Assembly (NCBI RefSeq): GCF_016615815.1
Contig: NZ_CP067112.1
Span: forward strand, 248,001-312,000
Length of the DNA: 64,000 bases
Direction of reading: 5' to 3'
DNA from: Luteimonas sp. MC1572
GTDB lineage: Bacteria > Pseudomonadota > Gammaproteobacteria > Xanthomonadales > Xanthomonadaceae
Shown here: positions 52,141-61,826 of the stretch, one piece after another
How the letters are laid out: every line of letters starts with the position of its first letter
How positions within the stretch are numbered: the first letter of the stretch is position 1
Translations under genes and position numbers: made by a program
Notes under the pieces: model-generated
What the model was told of the DNA's origin: nothing
Seen by the model: the letters and a program-made list of their open reading frames with translations, nothing else
Database searches by the model: none

Positions 52141-52755
52141 ATGGCCAATCCCCTTGCACGCGCCCAGTACCTGCTGGCGGCGCACAACCCGCGTCAGCTC
52201 CCGCCCGATGACGGCTTCGAGGTCGCGTTTGCCGGCCGGTCCAACGCCGGCAAGTCCAGCGCGCTGAACGCGCTGTGCCAGCAGAACGCGCTGGCGCGGG
52301 TGTCGAAGACCCCCGGCCGCACCCAGCAGCTGGTGTTCTTCGACCTGCCGCCGCATACCGGCCGCTACCTGGTGGACCTGCCGGGCTACGGCTACGCCAA
52401 GGTGCCGCGCGAGCTGCAGGCGCACTGGCAGGCGTTCCTGGACCGCTACTTCCAGGCGCGCCAGGCGCTGCGCGGGCTGGTGGTGGTGATGGACATCCGC
52501 CACCCGCTGAAGGACTACGACCGGCACATGCTCGACTACGCGGCCAAACGCGGCATTCCGGCGCACGTGCTGCTGACCAAGGCCGACAAGCTGTCGAAGG
52601 GCAACGCCGGCTCCACGTTGCTGGCGGTGCGCCGTGACCTGACCGCCACCTACGGTGACACCGTGGGCGTGCAGACGTTTTCCGGCGAGTCCAAGCTCGG
52701 CGTGGACGAAGCGCGCAAGGTGATCTGCGGCTGGCTGGACATGCCGGCACCCTGA
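52141..52755 (+). CDS. engB: Ribosome biogenesis GTPase EngB/YsxC
   Basis: Essential GTPase for 50S assembly. 204 residues: G1 GRSNAGKSS, G2 KTPGRTQ, G3 DLPGYGYAKV, G4 TKAD and G5-type region near FSGES. The length and the start MANPLARAQYLL match the family. It has a 160-bp divergent region to cytochrome c4. Confidence 0.97.
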   Translation: MANPLARAQYLLAAHNPRQLPPDDGFEVAFAGRSNAGKSSALNALCQQNALARVSKTPGRTQQLVFFDLPPHTGRYLVDLPGYGYAKVPRELQAHWQAFLDRYFQARQALRGLVVVMDIRHPLKDYDRHMLDYAAKRGIPAHVLLTKADKLSKGNAGSTLLAVRRDLTATYGDTVGVQTFSGESKLGVDEARKVICGWLDMPAP

Positions 52756-52888
52756 GCTGATTGCAGCGCGGGGGGCGACGCTGCGGACCGGCAGTGGTGG
52801 CAAGGTGGCGCATGGCCGCGCGATATAGTGGCCGACCATGCGGAAGCCGGCCCGGACCGCACCATCGAGCGTCCTGCGAGCCCGCCAC

Positions 52889-54253
52889 GTGTCCAGCCCA
52901 CTGCCCAGCGCCACTACCCCCATCCGCTCGCGTGACGACCTGGTCGCCTACATCGCCGGCGGCGCGCGCGTGCCCGGCGACTGGCGCATCGGTACCGAGC
53001 ACGAGAAGTTCGGCTTCCGCCTCGACGACCTGCGCCCGCCGACCTACGACGGCCCGCAGGGCATCGGCGCGCTGCTCGACGGCCTGTGCCGCTTCGGCTG
53101 GGAGCGGGTCACCGAGCACGGCCAGGTGATCGCGCTGCTGAAGGACGGCGCCTCGGTCACCCTGGAGCCCGCGGGCCAGCTGGAGCTGTCCGGCGCGCAG
53201 CTGTCGACCATCCACGAGACCTGCCGCGAAGTGGGCAGCCACCTGCGCGAGGTCAAGACCGTCGCCGACGAACTCGGCCTCGGTTTCCTCGGCATGGGCT
53301 TCCAGCCGAAGTGGGCGCGTGCCGACATGCCGTGGATGCCCAAGGACCGCTACCGCATCATGAAGTCGTACATGCCCAAGGTCGGCGACCTGGGCCTGGA
53401 CATGATGACGCGCACCTGCACGGTGCAGGTCAACCTCGACTTCGCCAGCGAAGCCGACATGGTGAAGAAGTTCCGCGTGGCGCTGGCGCTGCAGCCGATC
53501 GCCACCGCGCTGTTCGCGGACTCGCCGTTCACCGAAGGCAAGCCCAACGGCTACCTGAGCTACCGCTCGCACATCTGGACCGACACCGACCCCGACCGCA
53601 CCGGCATGCTCGACTTCGTGTTCGAGGACGGCTTCGGCTACGAGCGCTACGTCGACTACCTGCTCGACGTGCCGATGTACTTCAGCTACCGCGACGGCGT
53701 GTACCACGACGCCAGCGGCCAGAGCTTCCGCGACTTCATGGACGGCCGCCTGCCGGCGCTGCCGGGCGCGCTGCCGACCATCCAGGACTGGTCCGACCAC
53801 ATGACCACCGCGTTCCCGGAAGTGCGCATGAAGCGCTTCCTGGAGATGCGTGGCGCCGATGGCGGTCCCTGGAACCGGCTGTGCGCGCTGCCGGCGTTCT
53901 GGGTGGGCCTGCTGTATGACGATGCCGCGCTCGATGCGGCCTGGGACCTGGTCAAGGACTTCAGCCGCGACGAACGCCACGTGCTGCGTGACGGCGTGCC
54001 GAAGCACGCGCTCAAGCTGCCGTTCCGCGGCGGCACCGTGCGCGACCTGGCGCAGCGCGCGCTGGAGATCGCGTCCGCGGGCCTCGCGCGCCGCGCGCGC
54101 CTCAACGAAGACGGCCAGGACGAGAGCCGTTTCCTCGAACCGCTGGTTGAATACGTCATGGCCAACGAAACCCCGGCCGAACGCAAGCTTGCGCTGTACC
54201 ACGGCGAGTGGGGCGGCAACATCGACCGCGTGTTCAGCGAGTTCGCTTACTGA
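52889..54253 (+). CDS. gshA: Glutamate-cysteine ligase (plant-type/class 3)
   Basis: First enzyme of glutathione synthesis, joining Glu and Cys with ATP. The 454 residues show the plant-type GCS2 pattern: [107 protein letters not shown] at 52889 ([11 protein letters not shown]) is preferred to the ATG at 52838 because the family start lies there and the extra 17 residues are Arg/Ala-rich; both remain possible. Glutathione from this gene feeds FrmA/FghA at 58.5 kb. Confidence 0.94.
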   Translation: MSSPLPSATTPIRSRDDLVAYIAGGARVPGDWRIGTEHEKFGFRLDDLRPPTYDGPQGIGALLDGLCRFGWERVTEHGQVIALLKDGASVTLEPAGQLELSGAQLSTIHETCREVGSHLREVKTVADELGLGFLGMGFQPKWARADMPWMPKDRYRIMKSYMPKVGDLGLDMMTRTCTVQVNLDFASEADMVKKFRVALALQPIATALFADSPFTEGKPNGYLSYRSHIWTDTDPDRTGMLDFVFEDGFGYERYVDYLLDVPMYFSYRDGVYHDASGQSFRDFMDGRLPALPGALPTIQDWSDHMTTAFPEVRMKRFLEMRGADGGPWNRLCALPAFWVGLLYDDAALDAAWDLVKDFSRDERHVLRDGVPKHALKLPFRGGTVRDLAQRALEIASAGLARRARLNEDGQDESRFLEPLVEYVMANETPAERKLALYHGEWGGNIDRVFSEFAY

Positions 54254-54295
54254 CCACCTGATCCGCCTGGCCGGCGGCGCGTGTAGCCTTGGGCC

Positions 54296-57040
54296 ATGAA
54301 CCCGACGCCCGCCGCAATCGCTTCGCCGCTGCGCGAGCAGCTTGATTTCGCCGACACCGACACGCTGCTGCGCGACGACGTGCGCAGGCTTGGGGCGATG
54401 GTCGGCGACATGCTCTCCGAGCAGGTGTCGCCGGCGCTGCTGGCGCAGGTGGAAGCGGTGCGCCGCGCGGCGATTGCGCGGCGGGAGACGGGCGCGCCCG
54501 TCGACGAAATGGCCGGCCACCTGGCCGCGGTGTCGCTGGACGATGCCGATGCGCTGGTGCGGGCGTTCTCGGCGTGGTTCAGCGCCATCAACCTGGCCGA
54601 GCGCGTGCACCGCATCCGCCGCCGTCGCGACCACCAGCGCGGCGACGAAGGGCCGCAGCCGGGTGGGCTGGAAGCCGTGCTGGGCGCGCTGCATGCCGAT
54701 GGGGTCACGCTCGACGAGCTGCAGGCGCTGCTGCCGGAGCTGTGGGTGGAGCCGGTGTTCACCGCGCATCCCACCGAAGCGGTGCGTCGCGCGCTGCTCG
54801 CCAAGGAATCGGTGATCGTGGAGCGGCTGGTGGCCGACATCGACCGCACGCGCACGCCCGACGAACGCCGCAGCGACGAGTCGCGCATCCGCCAGGCACT
54901 CGCCACCACCTGGCAGACATCGGAAGCGCCGCCGTTGAAGCCCACCGTGACCGACGAGGTCGAACACATCGGCCACTACCTCGGGGTGCTGTTCCGGGTG
55001 CTGCCGGCGTTCTATGAAGTGTTCGCCGATGCCGTCGAGGCCATCTGGGGCGAGCGCATCGCGTTGCCCAACGTGCTGCGCTTCGGCACCTGGGTGGGCG
55101 GTGACATGGACGGCAATCCCAACGTCGGCGCCGCCACCATCGAAGCCGCGCTCGCCGCGCAGCGCGCGCAGGTGCTGGCGCAGTACCGAGCGGAGCTTGC
55201 CGCGCTGGGCCAGGTGCTCACGCAGAGCCGCGACCGTGCCGGCGTGGACGACGCGGTCGACGCGCGGCTTGCGGAGTACAAGGCGCTCATGCCGGAAGCC
55301 GCCGCGCGCCTGCGCGCGCGCCAGGCGGACATGCCCTACCGCCAGCTGATGGAGCTGATGTCGGCGCGGCTGGCGGCGACCGCGGCCGATGAGGGCGCGC
55401 CGGCCGGCGCGGCCTATGCGGGCGTGGAGGGATTCCTCGATGACCTCGAGCTCATCGACGCCAGCCTCGCCCACCACCGCGGCGAGCATGCCGGCCTGTT
55501 CGCGCTGCGGCGCCTGTTGCGGCGGGTGCGCAGCTTCGGCTTCCACCTCGCCGCGCTCGACCTGCGCCAGGATTCCGCCGCGCACGACGCCGCGCTGGCG
55601 GCGCTGGAAGGCGACGACGACTGGGCCACGCAGCCGCTCGACACACGGCTCGCGCGCCTGCATGCGCTGATCGATGCGCCGCAGCCGAGCGTGCCGGACG
55701 CCGATGCGGCGGCGGCCTCGCTCGATGTGTTCCGTGCCGTGACCGCCGCGCGCGCGCGCTACGGCGACGCCGCGTTCGGGCCGTACATCGTCAGCATGAG
55801 CCGCAGTGCCGCCGATGCGCTCGCGGTGCTGGCGCTGGCGCGCATCGCCGGCTGTGTCGAGGGCGACGGCGCCGGCGAGGTGCCGCTGGACGTGGCGCCG
55901 CTGTTCGAAACCGTCGACGACCTCGATGCCGCCGCCGGGGTGATGCGCGCGCTGTTCGACGACCCCGTGTACCGCCGGCACGTGCGAGCCCGTGGCGACC
56001 GCCAGATCGTGATGCTGGGCTACTCCGACAGCGCCAAGGACAGCGGCCTGCTGGCTTCGCGCTGGGCACTGCAGCGTGCGCAGGTGGACCTGATGCGGAT
56101 CGCCCGCGAGGCCGGCGTGCGCGTGGTGTTCTTCCATGGCCGCGGCGGCTCGGTGAGCCGCGGTGGCGGCAAGACCGAGCGCGCGATCATCGCCGCGCCG
56201 CGCGGCACGGTCGACGGCCGCCTGCGCGTCACCGAGCAGGGCGAGGTGATCCACCGCAAGTACGGCATCCGCGCACTCGCGCTGCGCAACCTCGAGCAGA
56301 TGACCGGCGCGGTGCTGCGCGCCAGCCTGCGCCCGCGCCCGCCGGAGCCGCGCGTGCAGGCCTGGCGCGCGATCGCCGACGGCCTGTCCGCCGATTCGCG
56401 CGCCTGCTACCGCGCGCTGGTGCACGAGGATCCGGGCTTCAACGCCTACTTCCGCGCGGCGACGCCGGTGGATGTGATCGAGCGCCTGCAGATCGGCTCG
56501 CGGCCGTCGCGGCGGCGCGATGGCGGCATCGCCAACCTGCGCGCCATTCCCTGGGTGTTCGCGTGGTCGCAGAACCGCTCCGGGCTGACCGGCTGGTATG
56601 GCGTGGGCCATGCGCTGCAGCGCGGCATCGACGTACATGGCCTTGCTGCGATGGCCGAGCTTGCGCGCGACTGGCACTTCTTCGCCGCCATGCTCGACGA
56701 CGTGGAGATGCTGCTGGCGAAGTCCGACCTCGCCATCTTCGAGCGCTACTCGCGCCTGGCCGGCGGCGCCCATGACGTGTTCTTCCCGGGCATCGCCGCG
56801 GAATTCGCGCGCACGCGCGACAGCCTCCTCGCCATCAAGGGCACCGACAGGCTGTTGGCTGGCGACTACCGCCTGCGGTTGTCGATCCGCCTGCGCAATC
56901 CCTACGTGGATCCGATCAGCCTGCTGCAGGTCGAGCTGCTGCGCCGCTGGCGCGAAGGCGGCTGCGCGGATGACGAGACGCTGCGCGCGCTGTTCGCCAC
57001 CGTCAACGGCATCGCGGCGGGGATCCAGAATACCGGCTGA
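54296..57040 (+). CDS. ppc: Phosphoenolpyruvate carboxylase
   Basis: Carboxylates PEP to oxaloacetate to refill the TCA cycle. 914 residues, family length: VFTAHPTEAVRR with catalytic His158, WVGGDMDGNPNV, the FHGRGGSVSRGGG active-site loop, VTEQGEVIHRKYG, and the C-terminal NGIAAGIQNTG typical of bacterial PEPC. The start lies 42 nt after gshA. Confidence 0.98.
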   Translation: MNPTPAAIASPLREQLDFADTDTLLRDDVRRLGAMVGDMLSEQVSPALLAQVEAVRRAAIARRETGAPVDEMAGHLAAVSLDDADALVRAFSAWFSAINLAERVHRIRRRRDHQRGDEGPQPGGLEAVLGALHADGVTLDELQALLPELWVEPVFTAHPTEAVRRALLAKESVIVERLVADIDRTRTPDERRSDESRIRQALATTWQTSEAPPLKPTVTDEVEHIGHYLGVLFRVLPAFYEVFADAVEAIWGERIALPNVLRFGTWVGGDMDGNPNVGAATIEAALAAQRAQVLAQYRAELAALGQVLTQSRDRAGVDDAVDARLAEYKALMPEAAARLRARQADMPYRQLMELMSARLAATAADEGAPAGAAYAGVEGFLDDLELIDASLAHHRGEHAGLFALRRLLRRVRSFGFHLAALDLRQDSAAHDAALAALEGDDDWATQPLDTRLARLHALIDAPQPSVPDADAAAASLDVFRAVTAARARYGDAAFGPYIVSMSRSAADALAVLALARIAGCVEGDGAGEVPLDVAPLFETVDDLDAAAGVMRALFDDPVYRRHVRARGDRQIVMLGYSDSAKDSGLLASRWALQRAQVDLMRIAREAGVRVVFFHGRGGSVSRGGGKTERAIIAAPRGTVDGRLRVTEQGEVIHRKYGIRALALRNLEQMTGAVLRASLRPRPPEPRVQAWRAIADGLSADSRACYRALVHEDPGFNAYFRAATPVDVIERLQIGSRPSRRRDGGIANLRAIPWVFAWSQNRSGLTGWYGVGHALQRGIDVHGLAAMAELARDWHFFAAMLDDVEMLLAKSDLAIFERYSRLAGGAHDVFFPGIAAEFARTRDSLLAIKGTDRLLAGDYRLRLSIRLRNPYVDPISLLQVELLRRWREGGCADDETLRALFATVNGIAAGIQNTG

Positions 57041-57082
57041 CAGGCGCTAGACTTCGCCGGTCCCGTCCACGGAACTGCCGCC

Positions 57083-57721
57083 TTGTCCGCACCGCGCGAA
57101 GAGATCGTCTTCCACACCAACCCCATGTCGCGCGGGCGCATCGTGCGCTGGATGCTCGAAGAGCTGGGCGTCGAATACCGCACGGTGGTGCAGGAGTACG
57201 GCGGCAGCATGAAGTCCGCCGAGTACCTGGCGATCAACCCGATGGGCAAGGTGCCGGCGCTGCAGCACCGCGGCTTGGTGGTCACCGAGGCGGCGGCGAT
57301 CTGTGCCTACCTGGCCGATGCCTTCCCGCAGGCCGGCCTGGCGCCGGCACTGGACGACCCGCTGCGCGGGACATACCTGCGCTGGCTGTTCTTCGCCGCG
57401 GGCCCGGTGGAGGCCGCGGTCAGTGCGCGCGCGATGGGCCTGCTGGCACCCGCAGAGAAAGCCGGCATGGTCGGCTACGGCAGCTACGAGCACACCGTCG
57501 ACGCGCTGGAGCAGGCCGCGGCCTCGACTTCGCCATGGCTGCTGGGCGAACGCTTCAGCGCGGCCGACGTCTATGTCGGCGGCCAGGTGGATTTCGGCCT
57601 CGGATTCAAGTCGATTCCGGAACGTCCGGCGTTCACCGCCTGGGCCGAACGCCTGCGCGCCCGGCCGGCGTACCAGCGTGCGCAGGCGCTGGACAACGCG
57701 CTGATGCCCGCGCGGGGCTAA
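57083..57721 (+). CDS. Glutathione S-transferase family protein
   Basis: 212 residues: thioredoxin-like N-domain (EEIVFHTNPMSRGRIVRWMLEELGVEYRTVVQEYG, catalytic Ser in the PMSRGR turn), YLAINPMGKVPALQ, TEAAAICAYLADAFP, and the helical C-domain (SPWLLGERFSAADVYVGGQVDFGL). The start appears to be TTG 57083, since the ATG at 57125 would cut the first strand. The stop overlaps the convergent tfoX-like gene by 4 nt. Substrate unknown; it sits near a glutathione-dependent formaldehyde system. Confidence 0.9.
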   Translation: MSAPREEIVFHTNPMSRGRIVRWMLEELGVEYRTVVQEYGGSMKSAEYLAINPMGKVPALQHRGLVVTEAAAICAYLADAFPQAGLAPALDDPLRGTYLRWLFFAAGPVEAAVSARAMGLLAPAEKAGMVGYGSYEHTVDALEQAAASTSPWLLGERFSAADVYVGGQVDFGLGFKSIPERPAFTAWAERLRARPAYQRAQALDNALMPARG

Positions 57722-58059
57722 CCCGGCTTTTTCGCCTTCGGCCTGGGCTTGGGCTTGGGCTCCGGCATCAGCGCGGCGGTCTCGAGCAGGAGCCGCCGCA
57801 GCGCTTCGGCATCGTCCAGGAGTTCGTCGGCGACGGGATAGCCCTTCGCGCCGGGATAGGGCGGCCGCAGCGGCAGGCCGGGCGCCAGGCGCGCAACCGC
57901 GGCCGACGGCTTCACGAACAGGCTGTTGTCGCAGGCGAAGGCCACGACCTTGCCGTCCACGTAGACCGCGTACTCGCCAAACAGCTTCTTGCACGTCAGC
58001 CGCTCGCCGAGCCCGGCCTGTTCGGCGACGTAGTCGAGGAAGTGCTGGTCGGTGGCCAT
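57718..58059 (-). CDS. TfoX N-terminal domain protein
   Basis: 113 residues: MATDQHFLDYVAEQAGLGERLTCKKLFGEYAVYVDGKVVAFACDNSLFVKPSAAV follows the TfoX/Sxy N-terminal domain (GEYAVYxxGKxVAxxCDN). The C-terminal TfoX half is absent; instead there is a Lys/Pro-rich tail (PEPKPKPRPKAKKPG). Stand-alone N-domains of this kind are common and not known to control competence. ATG 58059 is the family start. Divergent from frmR. Confidence 0.85.
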   Translation of the reverse strand: MATDQHFLDYVAEQAGLGERLTCKKLFGEYAVYVDGKVVAFACDNSLFVKPSAAVARLAPGLPLRPPYPGAKGYPVADELLDDAEALRRLLLETAALMPEPKPKPRPKAKKPG

Positions 58060-58125
58060 GCGGGGCTCGGTTGCCGTGGAGAGCGGGCATCGTTCTCCGC
58101 GGCCGTGCTCCGGGTCAAGCGCCGC

Positions 58126-58149
58126 TGGTATACTCCCCCCCACTATCAT
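58126..58149 (+). promoter_or_regulatory. frmR promoter with FrmR-type operator
   Basis: TGGTATACT is an extended -10 (TATACT at 58129-58134), followed by a run of seven C and ACTATCAT. An AT-flanked G/C tract of this form is the operator type of CsoR/RcnR/FrmR repressors, and it covers the promoter 15-38 nt before the frmR start, so FrmR should repress its own operon. No clear -35 is seen, as is usual with an extended -10. Confidence 0.6.
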
Positions 58150-58163
58150 TCGGGCTGCCTGCC

Positions 58164-58439
58164 GTGCCGCATTCGCCAGAGGAAAAGAAGAAGGTCCTCG
58201 CCCGCGTGCGCCGCATCCGCGGCCAGTGCGACGCGCTCGATCGCGCGCTGGAGGCGGGCGCCGACTGCGCGCCGGTGCTGCAGCAGATCGCGGCCATCCG
58301 CGGCGCGGTCAACGGGCTGATGAGCGAGGTGCTGGAAGCGCATCTGCGCGAGCAGTTCGGCCAGGCCGCGGGCGACGACAGCGATCGCGATGCCCGCGTC
58401 GCCGAGATGACCGGGTTGATCCGGTCCTATCTCAAGTGA
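58164..58439 (+). CDS. frmR: Formaldehyde-responsive repressor FrmR
   Basis: 91-residue all-helical CsoR/RcnR-family repressor: PHSPEEKKKVLARVRRIRGQCDALDRALEAGADCAPVLQQIAAIRGAVNGLMSEVLEAHLRE. Pro2 and Cys35, the two residues that formaldehyde cross-links in E. coli FrmR, are both present. The GTG at 58164 must be the start because Pro2 has to follow the initiator Met; the upstream in-frame ATG at 58071 would abolish this. It precedes frmA by 79 nt. Confidence 0.95.
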   Translation: MPHSPEEKKKVLARVRRIRGQCDALDRALEAGADCAPVLQQIAAIRGAVNGLMSEVLEAHLREQFGQAAGDDSDRDARVAEMTGLIRSYLK

Positions 58440-58500
58440 AGCCGCCACATGATCCGCACCGGAAGCCAACGGCGCCGCGTGCATTCGTTACAGACTTTGA

Positions 58501-59628
<1,128 letters not shown>

Positions 59629-59636
59629 GGCCCACC

Positions 59637-60470
59637 ATGGAACGCATTGAACACCGCGCCAGCTTCGGCGGCTGGCAGGACGTATACCGCCACCGCTCGG
59701 AGGTCCTCGATTGCGACATGACGGTGGGCGTGTACTTTCCGCCACAGGCGGCCGACGGCCCCTGCCCGGTGCTGTACTGGCTGTCGGGCCTGACCTGCAA
59801 CGAGCAGAACTTCATCACCAAGGCCGGCGCGCAGCGCTATGCCGCCGAGCACGGGATCATCATCGTCGCGCCCGACACCAGCCCGCGCGGCGATGACGTC
59901 GCCGACGCGCCGGGCTACGACCTCGGCAAGGGCGCGGGCTTTTACGTCAACGCCACGCAGGCGCCATGGGCGGCGCACTACCGCATGTACGACTACATCG
60001 TCGATGAGCTGCCGGCGTGGGTGGAGGCGGATCCGTCAGCGAGCGACGCGCGCGCGATCAGCGGCCATTCGATGGGCGGCCACGGCGCGCTGACCATCGC
60101 GCTGAAGAACCCCGGCCGCTACCGCAGCGTGTCGGCGTTCTCGCCGATCGTGGCGCCGAGCCAGGTGCCATGGGGCGAGAAGGCCTTTGCGGCCTACCTC
60201 GGTGACGACCGCGAAGCGTGGAAGCAGCACGACACCGTGGAACTCGTGAAGTCGGCGCAGGAGAAGCTGCCGCTGCTGGTCGACCAGGGCGACGCCGACG
60301 AGTTCCTCGACACCCAGCTGCGCCCGCAGCTGCTGCAGGCCGCGTGCGCGTCCGCCGGCCATCCGCTGCAGCTGCGCATGCAGCCGGGCTACGACCACAG
60401 CTACTACTTCATCTCGAGCTTCATCGGCGAGCACATCGCGCACCATGCCAAGGCGCTGCGGGGCGGGTGA
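59637..60470 (+). CDS. fghA: S-formylglutathione hydrolase
   Basis: Hydrolyses S-formylglutathione to formate and glutathione, completing formaldehyde removal. 277 residues of the esterase D fold: [28 protein letters not shown], nucleophile Ser145 in GHSMGGHGA, the Asp in [11 protein letters not shown] and His254 in GYDHSYYFI. Third gene of frmR-frmA-fghA. Confidence 0.97.
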   Translation: MERIEHRASFGGWQDVYRHRSEVLDCDMTVGVYFPPQAADGPCPVLYWLSGLTCNEQNFITKAGAQRYAAEHGIIIVAPDTSPRGDDVADAPGYDLGKGAGFYVNATQAPWAAHYRMYDYIVDELPAWVEADPSASDARAISGHSMGGHGALTIALKNPGRYRSVSAFSPIVAPSQVPWGEKAFAAYLGDDREAWKQHDTVELVKSAQEKLPLLVDQGDADEFLDTQLRPQLLQAACASAGHPLQLRMQPGYDHSYYFISSFIGEHIAHHAKALRGG

Positions 60471-60485
60471 GAGGGCGGCGCTCGC

Positions 60486-61169
60486 TCAGTCGCCGAGCCT
60501 GTAGTCGGTGACGGCGAAGCGGCCGTCACGCAGGGCCGGGTCGCCACGGGCGAGCGCCAGCGGCGCGGTGAACATCGGGCCGGCGCTGACGCAGGTGTGG
60601 AATTCGCCGTTCTCGCCGCAGCGATCGACCGTGGGCGGCAACGCATCCAGCAGCACGGCGTCGAAGTCGCGGCCGCTGAAACTGGCGTCGAGTTGCGTGG
60701 TGTCGATGCAGCACAGTTGCGCGCGCAGCCCACCGGTGACCATCTCGCGCGCCAGCGCCGCGGTGTTCGCGCCGAACAGCGGGAACAGCGCGGTCCAGCC
60801 CAGCCCCGCGCACAGCGCTTCGCGCCAGGCGCGGATGTCGGCCAGCAGCAGGTCGCCGAAGGCGATGCGCGTGATGCCGGGCCAGCGCGCCTGCGCTTCG
60901 GCCAGCGTGGCGGCTAAGGCGGCTTCGTAGCAGGCGTTGTCGCAGCGTTCCGGGATGCGCATCTCGAGCAGCGGCAGCCCGGCGGCCGCGGCCTGCGCGC
61001 GCAGCACGTCGACGCGGATGCCCTGCATCGACGCGCGCTCATCGTCCGCATTGATGGTGGACAACAGGCCGACCACGTCGACCTCCCTGCGCTGGCGCAG
61101 CACGTGCAGCGCCCAGGCCGCGTCCTTGCCGCCGCTCCAGGCCAGCAGTGCGGGCGGCCGCGGCGTCAT
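60486..61169 (-). CDS. ATP-pyrophosphatase family protein (diphthine-ammonia-ligase-like)
   Basis: 227 residues with the PP-loop LLAWSGGKDAAWALHVL at the N-terminus and the domain hallmark GVxxIAFGDLLLADIRAWREA / LGWTALFPLFG, then LDALPPTVDRCGENGEFHTCVSAGPMF with the conserved GENGEFHT motif. It is the ATP_bind_4 family that adenylates and amidates a substrate; in bacteria the target is unknown since diphthamide is eukaryotic/archaeal. It follows the 113-aa hypothetical gene by 5 nt. Confidence 0.88.
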   Translation of the reverse strand: MTPRPPALLAWSGGKDAAWALHVLRQRREVDVVGLLSTINADDERASMQGIRVDVLRAQAAAAGLPLLEMRIPERCDNACYEAALAATLAEAQARWPGITRIAFGDLLLADIRAWREALCAGLGWTALFPLFGANTAALAREMVTGGLRAQLCCIDTTQLDASFSGRDFDAVLLDALPPTVDRCGENGEFHTCVSAGPMFTAPLALARGDPALRDGRFAVTDYRLGD

Positions 61170-61174
61170 CGGGC

Positions 61175-61516
61175 TCAGCCCGCGCGCACGTCGCGCAGTT
61201 CCCAGGCGCTGCCGGCCAGCAGGCGCATGCGGTGCTTGAACACCGCGCCGGGCAGCACGGTGTCGGCCACCAGCTCCACGCGGGTCTCGCGCTGCGTGCC
61301 GGTCACCGTGGCGGCGGGATCGGTGGCGCCGAGCGCGGGATCCACGTCGTCCGGCTCGTCCTGGGTGGTGCGCCAGCGCTGGAACAGGCCGTCGCCGCGC
61401 AGCGCATCCTGCAGCTCGCGCGCAAAGGCCTCGGCACCCTGCGCCGTGAACGCGAACTCGCCCGAAGCGCGGGTGCGCTCGGGATCGGGAAGGGCGATGA
61501 GATAGCGCGTGGACAT
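61175..61516 (-). CDS. Conserved-looking hypothetical protein, 113 aa
   Basis: Soluble acidic protein, no signal: STRYLIALPDPERTRASGEFAFTAQGAEAFARELQDALRGDGLFQRWR, then an Asp-rich stretch (EDPDDVDPALG-type) and RVELVADTVLPGAVFKHRMRLLAGSAWELRDVRAG. The frame keeps strong GC3 bias and a good start at 61516, and is coupled closely to the ATP-pyrophosphatase gene. I do not recognise the family. Confidence 0.7.
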   Translation of the reverse strand: MSTRYLIALPDPERTRASGEFAFTAQGAEAFARELQDALRGDGLFQRWRTTQDEPDDVDPALGATDPAATVTGTQRETRVELVADTVLPGAVFKHRMRLLAGSAWELRDVRAG

Positions 61517-61597
61517 GGGCGTCTCCGGAGGGTGGCGTTGCCCCAGCTTAGCGGGCGACGGCGTGAGTCCGGCGTGCCCGCGCCACGCGCCGCGGCC

Positions 61598-61762
61598 TTA
61601 CGGCGTGCCGCCGCGATTGCGTTCCTTCTCGCGCGCCTCGGCGCGCTCGCGGCTGCGGATGAACAACGGCACGCCGATCGTGATTCCGAACATGATCAGC
61701 GCGCCACCGATCGTGAGCCAGCCGACGGGCCTGGCAAGAAGCTCGACGAAAACCGGATGCAT
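61598..61762 (-). CDS. Small single-span membrane protein, 54 aa
   Basis: MHPVFVELLARPVGWL starts the peptide; TIGGALIMFGITIGVPLFI is the membrane helix, followed by a charged tail (RSRERAEAREKERNRGG). GGGAG lies 5 nt before ATG 61762 and the stop TAA is at 61598. It resembles small DUF3149-type membrane peptides in outline only. Not resolved further. Confidence 0.6.
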   Translation of the reverse strand: MHPVFVELLARPVGWLTIGGALIMFGITIGVPLFIRSRERAEAREKERNRGGTP

Positions 61763-61826
61763 GGCACTCCCTCCCTCTGTGTGACCCGATCATCGGCCGT
61801 CGCCGGCCCGCGGTTGTTGACCGGGA

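Noticed and set aside
51932..56773. 1613-codon open frame on the minus strand
   Set aside because: Antisense to engB, gshA and ppc; composition is His/Arg/Ala-rich shadow translation caused by high GC, with no domain.
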